Assembly (NCBI GenBank): GCA_945890495.1
Contig: CAMDCO010000007.1
Span: 1-64,000 of the forward strand
Reading direction: 5' to 3'
DNA: 64,000 nucleotides
Source: Bordetella parapertussis
GTDB taxonomy: Bacteria > Pseudomonadota > Gammaproteobacteria > Burkholderiales > Thiobacillaceae
Part shown: in pieces, positions 44,255-51,053 of the stretch
How the letters are laid out: every line of letters begins with the position of its first letter
Numbering within the stretch: the stretch's first letter is position 1
The notes under the pieces: generated by a model
What the model saw: the letters and a program-made list of their open reading frames with translations, nothing else
What the model was told of the DNA's origin: nothing
The model's database searches: none
Program-made: the position numbers and the translations under genes

Positions 44255-44286
44255 TGCCGTTTTAGTGCCGTTTTAGTGCCGTTTTA
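44255..44286 (+). repeat. 11-bp tandem repeat, three copies
   Basis: The unit tgccgttttag occurs at 44255-44265 and 44266-44276, and a third copy (last base missing) at 44277-44286. It is non-coding. Confidence 0.85.
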
Positions 44287-44435
44287 CCCGTTTTTGTTCG
44301 GCATTTTTCGTCTGATGGTATGAAGAAACCAGTTCACCAAAGGTTTTTTCCTTGCGGAGCGTGAGTTAAGGGGGTAAATTTCCGCAAGCCCGTGATCCGC
44401 ACGGTAGAACATTGCCCCACTCGATAGGAGAACAC

Positions 44436-45704
44436 ATGAAGCTGAACAAACTACTGCTGGCGCTGGCCGCCTCCGGCATCGCTACCTCGGCGTTTGCAAC
44501 CAATGGTTATTTTGCACATGGCATCGGCGTCAAGGCCAAGGCCATGGGCGGCGCGAGCATCGCGTTTGCGGAAGACGGCTTTGGCGCGGCGTCTAACCCG
44601 GCCAATCTGGCACAGGCCAATGATGGTTATTCTGTGGGGGTTAGCGCATTTAACCCTGATAGAGGGATTTCTTCATCCAGCACCAGCGGAGCATATATCG
44701 GTCCGAATGTAGATAAGAACGGCAATGAAACCAGCTTGTTTGCAATTCCGGAGTTTGCGTATGTTAAGACCCATAATGACAAAATAAAATATGGTGTCGT
44801 TGTTTATGGAAATGGTGGGATGAATGTTGAGTATGCTGGCTTGGTGTATGACTCAAGTACAAGAACATCAACAAACCTAGAGCAATTAATTATTGCACCT
44901 ACGGTTTCATACAAGCTGGATGACAAAAACACATTGGCGGCGTCAGTAAATGTTATCTACCAAACATTTGAGGCGACTGGCTTAAATATGTTTACATGCT
45001 ATACCGGGTCGGGTAATTGCAGTACCGGTGCGGGAGTTGCAAATCCAGGCGGTTATGGTGTTGATGACTCCATGGGTGTAGGTGTCAAGCTGGGTTGGAC
45101 GGGCAAGCTGTCGGATACTTTGACTGGCGGTGCCTATTATCAGCCCAAGACCTCGATGGATAAGTTTAGTGCTTACAAGTACTTGTTTGCGCAGGCTGGG
45201 GGCTTTGACATTCCGGAAACCTATGGTGCTGGTGTGGCCATCAAGGCCAACCCAAAAACAACCGTCGCCTTGGATGTGGTGCAGATCAATTACAGCGGCA
45301 TCAAGTCCTTGGCAAACCCGAATAATCATAATTATGCCAATACAATTCTTGGCGCTGAGGATGGCAAGGGCTTCGGTTGGAAAGACATGACGGTGTACAA
45401 ATTGGGTGTGGCACATCAGATGGATGCTAACACCACGATTCGTGCCGGTTGGAACTATGGCAAACAACCCATCTCCCTGGATCAGCTTGACTTCAATGTG
45501 TTGGCTCCGGCGGTGGTCGAACATCACTTCACGGCAGGCCTGACCCGTGTCTTGGATAAGAACTCGGATGTATCTCTACACGCCATGTATGCGCCTAAGG
45601 TTACGCTGACCGGTCCAGTTGTTTCTGGTACCGGCACCTATCATATGGATCAGCTTAAAATGAGCCAATACGAAGTCGGCGTTCAGTACAGCAAGAAGTT
45701 CTGA
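44436..45704 (+). CDS. FadL/OmpP1/TodX-family outer membrane protein
   Basis: 422 residues from the ATG at 44436 after AGGAG. A signal peptide of about 23 residues ends SAFA. The mature start TNGYFAHGIGVKAKAMGGASIAFAEDGFGAASNPA is typical of the family's N-terminal hatch and NPA motif. The chain ends in beta strands with a terminal Phe (VGVQYSKKF). Such proteins let hydrophobic compounds cross the outer membrane. The middle (about 44630-45020) is visibly richer in A and T than the surroundings. It lies between the two copies of the 130-bp repeat. Confidence 0.88.
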   Translation: MKLNKLLLALAASGIATSAFATNGYFAHGIGVKAKAMGGASIAFAEDGFGAASNPANLAQANDGYSVGVSAFNPDRGISSSSTSGAYIGPNVDKNGNETSLFAIPEFAYVKTHNDKIKYGVVVYGNGGMNVEYAGLVYDSSTRTSTNLEQLIIAPTVSYKLDDKNTLAASVNVIYQTFEATGLNMFTCYTGSGNCSTGAGVANPGGYGVDDSMGVGVKLGWTGKLSDTLTGGAYYQPKTSMDKFSAYKYLFAQAGGFDIPETYGAGVAIKANPKTTVALDVVQINYSGIKSLANPNNHNYANTILGAEDGKGFGWKDMTVYKLGVAHQMDANTTIRAGWNYGKQPISLDQLDFNVLAPAVVEHHFTAGLTRVLDKNSDVSLHAMYAPKVTLTGPVVSGTGTYHMDQLKMSQYEVGVQYSKKF

Positions 45705-45723
45705 TCGAACCGATTGCCACCAC

Positions 45724-45751
45724 AAAAAACCGGGCTTCGGCCCGGTTTTTT
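45724..45751 (+). terminator. Terminator after the FadL-type gene
   Basis: AAAAAACCGGGC pairs with GCCCGGTTTTTT around a TTCG loop. A and T runs on both sides allow it to work in either direction. Confidence 0.93.
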
Positions 45752-45779
45752 TACGCTCCTTTGATTTGCAAAAATGGGC

Positions 45780-45909
45780 TCTTGGTGATGGGTATTGGAT
45801 CTGGCCACATTACACATTTTGGCAACCACGACGGCCATGGTCCATGTAGGGGCAGGCCCCCGTGCCTGCCCTAACGGTGAATGGGCAACCACAGGGGGTT
45901 GCCCCTACG
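45780..45909 (-). repeat. 130-bp inverted repeat, copy B
   Basis: The reverse complement matches copy A (43109-43238) at about 123 of 130 positions by eye. It lies inverted relative to copy A, enclosing MntA/HepT and the FadL-type gene (about 2.5 kb). Confidence 0.9.
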
Positions 45910-45910
45910 G

Positions 45911-45944
45911 GTATTTCGGCGACAGTTTACTAAATCACTAAATG
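45911..45944 (+). repeat. 34-bp direct repeat, left copy
   Basis: Starts gtatttcggcgacagtttac and is repeated at 46704-46737 with two mismatches. The two copies enclose the toxin-antitoxin-like pair 46094-46688. Confidence 0.88.
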
Positions 45945-45956
45945 CGGAAAAATTCG

Positions 45957-46006
45957 GGTCAGACTCGATTGATCCATCTTGGATGAGAAATCAATCGAGT
46001 CTGACC
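45957..46006. repeat. 17-bp perfect palindrome with GGTCAGA ends
   Basis: GGTCAGACTCGATTGAT (45957-45973) pairs with its exact complement at 45990-46006 around a 16-base loop. Its outer bases share GGTCAGA with the short island repeat, so it looks like a full hairpin member of that family. Confidence 0.85.
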
Positions 46007-46093
46007 TCATTGATTTGCAGGGGCTAGAGGCTTGACCGACCCTCAACGACAAGTCAAAATATCATAAAGCACTATTTTAATAAGGCACGAATC

Positions 46094-46375
46094 ATGGCAG
46101 CTACTGCACTTCATTCCTCCGTCAAGGTCGTTGGAGCTAACGGCCAAATCTCGTTGGGAAAACAATTCGCTGGCCGGCAGGTGCTGGTCGAGGAGCGCGA
46201 GCCGGGTGTCTGGATGGTGCGCACGGCCACCGTCGTCCCCGACAATGAGCGCTGGCTGCACGAACCCCAAGCCGCCGTAGACCTGCAAGCCGCACAGGCC
46301 TGGGCCGCGGCGCACCCGGCCTCCAACGCGAACACCGACCATGTGCTAAAACGCCTGGACAATGACGAGCACTGA
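46094..46375 (+). CDS. AbrB-like putative antitoxin
   Basis: 93 residues. The N-terminal part VKVVGANGQISLGKQFAGRQVLVEEREPGVWMVRTA has the swapped-hairpin AbrB/SpoVT pattern (x-V-x-x-x-G-Q-I-x-L). It is followed by an Ala-rich helix. Such proteins bind DNA and are often antitoxins. It overlaps the next gene by 14 nt, the usual layout of a toxin-antitoxin pair. Assignment is by pattern and context. Confidence 0.65.
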   Translation: MAATALHSSVKVVGANGQISLGKQFAGRQVLVEEREPGVWMVRTATVVPDNERWLHEPQAAVDLQAAQAWAAAHPASNANTDHVLKRLDNDEH

Positions 46376-46688
46376 TCCGAACTCCAAGGTCTTGCTCGAC
46401 CTGAATAACCTCACCTTTCAGGAAAACCTGTTCAGTTTGCAAAAGCCTGAGCGCCATTCCGCGCTCGATACGCTCAACAAGATTCGGCAACTGACTTGGG
46501 CGCAGGTTTACCGGGACAACGGACTCAAGTGGGAAAAGATCGTCAGTGTGCGACCTCATGCTGGCATCGATGCTGTCTATTCGTTGCATATCACCCAGTC
46601 ACGCCGAGCAACCGCTTTGCGTGAGGGTCAATACATGCGCCTGCTCACCGTGGCCCTAGACCACGATAGATCATACGGCAAGAAGTAG
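46362..46688 (+). CDS. Putative toxin paired with the AbrB-like gene
   Basis: 108 residues. WEKIVSVRPHAGIDAVYSLHITQSRRATALREGQYMRLLTVALDHDRSY has the basic strands and terminal LxVxxDHDxxY seen in RelE/ParE-like mRNA interferases, but I would not assign a named family. It overlaps the upstream gene and is bracketed by the 34-bp direct repeats. Confidence 0.6.
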   Translation: MTSTDPNSKVLLDLNNLTFQENLFSLQKPERHSALDTLNKIRQLTWAQVYRDNGLKWEKIVSVRPHAGIDAVYSLHITQSRRATALREGQYMRLLTVALDHDRSYGKK

Positions 46689-46703
46689 ATTCGGCCTTGC
46701 TTG

Positions 46704-46737
46704 GTATTTCGGTGACAGTTTACTAAATCACCAAATG
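46704..46737 (+). repeat. 34-bp direct repeat, right copy
   Basis: Matches 45911-45944 with two differences. It leads directly into a GGGGTCAGA-core copy at 46747. Confidence 0.88.
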
Positions 46738-46746
46738 GAAATTGAT

Positions 46747-46772
46747 GGAAATTGGGGTCAGATCACGATTTT
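46747..46772 (+). repeat. GGGGTCAGA-core repeat, copy 3
   Basis: Contains ggggtcagatcacgatttt on the plus strand, the reverse orientation of copies 1 and 2. Lies beside the 3' end of the higA gene. Confidence 0.82.
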
Positions 46773-46805
46773 GACACCGTAGAAGCCAAGCTCAGCGTTC
46801 GATGA

Positions 46806-47177
46806 TCACCCTACAGCCGTCTGCGCAATCAGCACATCGGCCGGGATGCCCAGGCCTTTGTGCAGTCTACGGATCATGGCTAGCGTCAGCGGACGCTTGC
46901 GGTTCAGGACTTCGTAGACGCGGTTGCTTTTGCCAATAATCGGCTCCAGATCTTTGATGGATAGACCACTCTGATCCATCCGGAATTTGATGGCTTCCAC
47001 CGGGTCAGGCGCGGTGATGGGTATGTGCTTGGCCTCGTAGGCTTGCACCAGCGTGGCCAGGATGTCCAGACGATCACCCTCCGGCGTGCCCGGATCAGGG
47101 TCGGACTCCATCAAGGCTGAAATCTCTTTGAGCGTGGCCTTGTAGTCTGCTTCGGTGTGGATAGGGCGAATGTCCAT
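46806..47177 (-). CDS. higA: HigA-type antitoxin
   Basis: 123 residues. A C-terminal helix-turn-helix, IKFRMDQSGLSIKDLEPIIGKSNRVYEVLNRKRPLTLAMIRRLHKGLGIPADVLI, follows an N-terminal helical part starting MDIRPIHTEADYKATLKEI. This is the HigA layout, where antitoxin represses its own operon. It lies downstream of higB on the minus strand, 18 nt apart, which is the HigBA gene order. Confidence 0.9.
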   Translation of the reverse strand: MDIRPIHTEADYKATLKEISALMESDPDPGTPEGDRLDILATLVQAYEAKHIPITAPDPVEAIKFRMDQSGLSIKDLEPIIGKSNRVYEVLNRKRPLTLAMIRRLHKGLGIPADVLIAQTAVG

Positions 47178-47195
47178 GTTTTCCTCCGTGGCCGG

Positions 47196-47498
47196 TCAGG
47201 CTATTTCAACGGTTTCTGCGTCCACGGCGTCGTACTCCTTGTGGGTGCCGACAAACTTCACATAGACGATCTGCAATTTGTACGCAACGGCCACGATCAG
47301 CCGGTAGTCATTGCCTTTGATGTTGAAGACCATTCGACGGTTTTTCAGCACGCTGGCGCTACGGTATTGTGCCTTGATGTCAGCGGGCTGGGCCCAGGCC
47401 GCATTCATGGCTTCCTCGTACCAAGCCTTTAGCGGCTGCTCGGCATCGGGATAGCGCTCCCAGAAGGCCCGAAGGGTAGCCACGGCAATCACTCGCAT
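47196..47498 (-). CDS. higB: HigB-type mRNA interferase toxin
   Basis: 100 residues from the ATG at 47498 (family start MRVIAxxTLRxFWxxxPDAEQPL). RMVFNIKGNDYRLIVAVAYKLQIVYVKFVGTHKEYD is the conserved core of HigB, a ribosome-dependent RNase. The frame stays open 12 codons further upstream, but those residues do not fit the family. Confidence 0.92.
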   Translation of the reverse strand: MRVIAVATLRAFWERYPDAEQPLKAWYEEAMNAAWAQPADIKAQYRSASVLKNRRMVFNIKGNDYRLIVAVAYKLQIVYVKFVGTHKEYDAVDAETVEIA

Positions 47499-47536
47499 GG
47501 GCCGAAGCTTAGTCCCATAATGGGACTTTGGCAAGT

Positions 47537-47560
47537 GGAATTGGGGTCACCACGATTTCT
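47537..47560 (+). repeat. GGGGTCAGA-core repeat, copy 4 (degenerate)
   Basis: Reads ggggtcaccacgattt within the match, a two-base deletion of the core. With copy 3 it brackets the HigBA pair in direct orientation and marks the right edge of the island, 20 nt before the pilQ stop. Confidence 0.72.
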
Positions 47561-47579
47561 GCCCTCCCGTTTGTGGCAT

Positions 47580-48962
47580 CTAGGGTTGCCGGTCCACGAG
47601 GTGCGGGGTGAGAAAGACGAGCAATTCGCGGTCACGCCGGGTCTGGCCTTCGCTGCGGAACAGGCGTCCGAGCAGGGGGATGTCGGTCAGCAAGGGGATG
47701 CCGCTCTGGCTGTCGCCCCGGTCTTCTTGATAGATGCCGCCCAGGATCAGGGTTTCGCCATGTTTGACCCGGACGCGGGTCTTGAGGCGGTGGGTGTCGA
47801 TGGGGAAGGCCTCGGCACCTTGGCCGTTGCTGCCGTTCAGGCTGCGGCCGCGACTGTCTTTGTGCACTTCAATGTCGAGTTCGATCAGGTCGTTGTCGAG
47901 GATGTTGGGCGTGACCAGGAGGCAGAGCAGGGCGTCCTTGTAGGTGGTCTGGGTGCTGATGCTGCCGTTGGTGGTGGTGCTGTTTTGGATCGGCAGTTGT
48001 TCGCCCTGGGTGATGACGGCGGGGTTGCGGTTTAGGGTCATGACGCGAGGGTTGGCGATGATGCGGCCTTTTTCTGTTTGCTCCAGGGCGTCGAGTTCGA
48101 CGCGCAGCAGGTCGGTGGTGGCGGCGGCGAGGGGGCTGGCGTCGGTCAGGGTCGCGGGCAGGATCATGAGGCTGCTGCCCTGCGCCCAACGCGCCCCGAG
48201 CCGGATGCCGAGGTTGCGACTGAAGGTGGTGTCGGCAATGACGATGCGGGCCTCCAGCATGACTTGGCGCGTGGGTTGGTCAAGCAGGGCGAGGAGGCGT
48301 TGCAGGGTGGCGAGGCGCGACGGGCTGTCTTTGATCAGTAGACGCGGGTAGGCGTGATCGATCAGGAGTTGGCCTTTGGGGCTGAGTAGCCTGGGCCCGG
48401 CCGCCGAAGGGTTGGGCCCGCGTTCGGAAGGGGACTGTCGTGCCGGTGTTTGGCGGGTGGCGCTTGAGGTGGGTTGGGTCACCTCGGAACCGCAACTGAC
48501 CGGGCTTGCGCTCGACTGCCAGGGACGGCCTTCGATCAGGGCGGCGGCTTGTTCGACCGGCAGGTGACGGAGCGGGATCGCGACAAACTCCGCCGCCGGG
48601 CGTTCTTCCTGGCGTTCTTTGTTGAGGACGCGAAGGGCGCGGCCGTGCGGTTCTGTCGCCAGTCGTTTGCTGGCCAGGATGAGGTCTAGCGCCTCTTGCC
48701 AGGGCAGATCACGGACCTTGAGGGTGACTGTGCCGGTGATGTCTTCGTCAATGATGAGGCCTTGCCCGGAGAGGTCGGCGACCATGCGCAGGGCTTGGCG
48801 CACCTCAACACCGTCCAGATTGAGGTCGATGCGACCGGGGGTGGGCGGGGCGGTGAGCGGGGCGGTGGTGGGTGGGGTCGGGGCCGCACTCGTCGCAAAA
48901 GAGGGGGCGGCGAAGGACAGGGTGGCGGCCACGAAGAGTGGGGTCAGGGCGCGTAAGGTCAT
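47580..48962 (-). CDS. pilQ: Type IV pilus secretin PilQ, short form
   Basis: 460 residues against roughly 700 in Pseudomonas PilQ. A signal peptide (about 1-23, ending SFA) is followed at once by an STN-type domain (DLNLDGVEVRQALRMVADLSGQGLIIDE). Then comes a weakly conserved linker and the secretin domain (VMLEARIVIADTTFSRNLGI, RIIANPRVMTLNRNPAVITQGEQLP, LKTRVRVKHGETLILGGIYQED, ELLVFLTPHLV). The AMIN domains that bind peptidoglycan are missing. The gene overlaps pilOP by 4 nt. It should form the outer-membrane pore. Confidence 0.85.
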   Translation of the reverse strand: MTLRALTPLFVAATLSFAAPSFATSAAPTPPTTAPLTAPPTPGRIDLNLDGVEVRQALRMVADLSGQGLIIDEDITGTVTLKVRDLPWQEALDLILASKRLATEPHGRALRVLNKERQEERPAAEFVAIPLRHLPVEQAAALIEGRPWQSSASPVSCGSEVTQPTSSATRQTPARQSPSERGPNPSAAGPRLLSPKGQLLIDHAYPRLLIKDSPSRLATLQRLLALLDQPTRQVMLEARIVIADTTFSRNLGIRLGARWAQGSSLMILPATLTDASPLAAATTDLLRVELDALEQTEKGRIIANPRVMTLNRNPAVITQGEQLPIQNSTTTNGSISTQTTYKDALLCLLVTPNILDNDLIELDIEVHKDSRGRSLNGSNGQGAEAFPIDTHRLKTRVRVKHGETLILGGIYQEDRGDSQSGIPLLTDIPLLGRLFRSEGQTRRDRELLVFLTPHLVDRQP

Positions 48963-49873
48963 GGCGGGTTTCCGATCAGAAGGGACTGGCGGCCGGTGTC
49001 TTGCTGAACTTCAATGCCGTTCGGGAGGATGGCGAGTACCCGAGCGCTACGATCGCCTAGCCGCATCCCGGGCCGAATCGTGTGGGTCTTTCCGGCGGGC
49101 GTGCGTACCAGCGCATAGTGGTCGTGCTCGGCGCGGCCGACGGCAATGACCCGGTAGGCGGAGAGGGGGAGTTCTTCCAGCGCGGTTCGGGGTTTGGCGA
49201 CTACTTTGGGGCGGGCCTGAAACAGCGCTGCGGTGGGTGTGTTTGTAAGAATGGGGTGCGATTCGGCCCCGCGGATACAAACTTGTAGGGAAAGGGTCGT
49301 TATCCCGCGATCGTCGGGGGTTAGGGTGAAGCGCTCGACAGAATGCGGGCCGCGTAACAGGTCTTGGAGCAGGCCCTGGACAGCGAGGGGCGCGCCGTGC
49401 ATTTTTAGGCGCAGCCGTTGGCCATCGGGTTTGGCGTTGGCAGGGAGTGGGGTGTAGTCGAGCAGATGAACAGAGCGGGCGTGAGCGAGGCCTTGCAGGT
49501 ACGGCCAAGGGTCTGGTGCCGATGGGGGCGTGGCGGTTGCTGCGGTGTTTGGAGGGCTTAAGGGGTTTATGGGGTTTAAGGGGCTTAAGGGATTTATGGC
49601 ATGCAGGGCGTGGGTCAAGGCCTGAGCCTCGCGGAGGCGTTCATCCAACCCGCGAAGCTCGATCGTGCCGGCGCGAAGCTGGGCCTCAAGGGTGTGGATG
49701 TGGTCTTGCGTGGGCCAGATCCAGAGCGCTAGCCAGAGGGCACCGATGCAGAGTGGCCCGACGGCCAGTGCGCCATGGTGCATCCCTGCGGGGACTTGGC
49801 CATAGCGCAGCAGGGCGCGAGAGAGCGTGTGCGAAAGGCGTGTGAAAAGGTCGCTCATGCGGTCGTCGTTCAT
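48959..49873 (-). CDS. PilO-PilP fusion protein
   Basis: 304 residues from the ATG at 49873, which overlaps the upstream stop (ATGA). The N-terminal part has one membrane helix (about 33-52), a short helical region (HIHTLEAQLRAGTIELRGLDERLREAQAL) and a PilO-like core. A linker of repeated INPLSPLNPINPLSPP precedes that core. The last 75 residues (ALEELPLSAYRVIAVGR ... GKTHTIRPGMRLGDRSARVLAILPNGIEV) read as the PilP beta domain. PilP is normally a separate lipoprotein; no lipobox is present here. The gene maps between pilN and pilQ. Confidence 0.75.
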   Translation of the reverse strand: MNDDRMSDLFTRLSHTLSRALLRYGQVPAGMHHGALAVGPLCIGALWLALWIWPTQDHIHTLEAQLRAGTIELRGLDERLREAQALTHALHAINPLSPLNPINPLSPPNTAATATPPSAPDPWPYLQGLAHARSVHLLDYTPLPANAKPDGQRLRLKMHGAPLAVQGLLQDLLRGPHSVERFTLTPDDRGITTLSLQVCIRGAESHPILTNTPTAALFQARPKVVAKPRTALEELPLSAYRVIAVGRAEHDHYALVRTPAGKTHTIRPGMRLGDRSARVLAILPNGIEVQQDTGRQSLLIGNPP

Positions 49874-50991
49874 GGCGTTGTCGATGGCCTCGGCGAGCAG
49901 GTGGCCGGGAGTTGGAGCGCAAAGCGCAGTGGGCCATGGGTGTCGCGGTGGCCCTCGCTCAGATGGGGACACGGCAGGGCCTTGAGCAGACGGGTAAGGG
50001 CGGCCGGGGTTTGCGCCAGACCTTCAAGCCGTAGCCCTTGGCTGTCGTAGCTCAGGCTGTGGTAGCGCACTTCCTGAGGACGCCTGCGGGCCAGTTGATC
50101 CAGTCGTGCGGCCCAAGCCTGTTGTTGGCGCTGCGTGGCTTCACGCGCCGCCCGCTCGGCTTGCTGTGCGGCTTGTTGGGTGGCGAGTTGCTGGCGGAGT
50201 TGGGCGAGGTTGGGCAGTTGGGCCTGACGGGTCTTGATGGCCTCCATCAGCCGAGCCTGTTGGGAGGTGAGGGCCTGTTCATGGGCTATTTGCTGGGTGG
50301 CGATCCAGAGCGCTGGCAGGATGGCCAGCAGGCTGGTGGCCGCTAGCCATGTGAAGCGGCGTTGGCCTTGTTTCAACCAGGCGGCGTTGCGCCAGGGGAT
50401 AAGGTTGAACGGGGCGGATGCGGGGTCGGCGGGGGGCGAATCGTTTTCTGGGGTGATGGCGACGCAGCGTAAGCCGGCGGCCTGTACGGCCTCAAGGTAG
50501 GCTGCGATCAAGGCGCGCGGGGCTAGGCAGAGCGCGATTTCATCTGTTGAGATGCGCTGCCAGTCAAAGGCGATCGGTGCAGTGTGGCCTAGTTCGGCGG
50601 CGATCTGTGTGGCCATCTGGGCGGCCAGCGCGTGGGCCTCGGCCTCGGTGACCCCGACGGGGAAGGCTCGGTGTGCTATGCGGCATTGCGCGGCGGGGAT
50701 GACCAGGGTGAGTGCGTCGAGGGGCCCCGGCAACGCGGCACTCGCAGAACGCAGCGCGGCCGCGAGTAGAGCGGGGTCGGGGGGTGAGCCCTCGGCCATG
50801 GCGAGAGGGGCGTGGCCTTCGGCTAGGGGGTCGTGACCCGCTACAGGCCGGTTTTCCGGGGGCGCGTGGTCAGGGCCGTGGAGTGGGTCGTAAATAAGCA
50901 TTTGGACCCCCGATGCGCTAAGATGCGCAACGGCATGCAACGAGGATCGTTGGGGTCGTTTTATCCGAATGGGCAGTACGCTTAGGTTCAT
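49870..50991 (-). CDS. PilM-PilN fusion protein (PilM part shortened)
   Basis: 373 residues. Residues about 1-165 resemble the N-terminal half of PilM, the actin-like cytoplasmic protein (LTLVIPAAQCRIAHRAFPVGVTEAEAHALAAQMATQIAAEL, then ALIAAYLEAVQAAGLRCVAITPE). The nucleotide-binding second half is absent. PFNLIPWRNAAW near 196 is the typical PilN start, followed by a membrane helix (about 222-242), a long Gln/Ala-rich coiled coil and a PilN-like domain. In standard systems PilM binds the PilN N-terminus, so a fusion is structurally plausible. It is divergent from mrcA, the usual position of pilM. Confidence 0.72.
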   Translation of the reverse strand: MNLSVLPIRIKRPQRSSLHAVAHLSASGVQMLIYDPLHGPDHAPPENRPVAGHDPLAEGHAPLAMAEGSPPDPALLAAALRSASAALPGPLDALTLVIPAAQCRIAHRAFPVGVTEAEAHALAAQMATQIAAELGHTAPIAFDWQRISTDEIALCLAPRALIAAYLEAVQAAGLRCVAITPENDSPPADPASAPFNLIPWRNAAWLKQGQRRFTWLAATSLLAILPALWIATQQIAHEQALTSQQARLMEAIKTRQAQLPNLAQLRQQLATQQAAQQAERAAREATQRQQQAWAARLDQLARRRPQEVRYHSLSYDSQGLRLEGLAQTPAALTRLLKALPCPHLSEGHRDTHGPLRFALQLPATCSPRPSTTP

Positions 50992-51053
50992 GAGCCACCG
51001 TCCGAATGGGCTGGAGTGACGCGGAACCGGGCGGGTGCAGAAGAGGTTTTGTG

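Larger units (their letters stand above)
44096..44435. other. Gene-free stretch between hepT and the FadL-type gene
   Basis: About 340 bases. It holds a GGGGTCAGA-core repeat copy (44218-44243) and an 11-bp tandem repeat (44255-44286). No credible coding frame is seen. The AGGAG site of the next gene is at 44426-44430. Confidence 0.7.
45705..46093. other. Gene-free stretch holding a terminator and repeats
   Basis: About 390 bases. In order: the FadL-gene terminator, copy B of the 130-bp repeat (45780-45909), a 34-bp direct repeat (45911-45944) and a 17-bp perfect palindrome (45957-46006). No credible gene. Confidence 0.75.

Noticed and set aside
42980-47560. Prophage or integrative element
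   Set aside because: No integrase, structural phage or conjugation genes are present and no tRNA-duplicated attachment site is seen, although tRNA-Lys genes lie 2.4 kb to the left.
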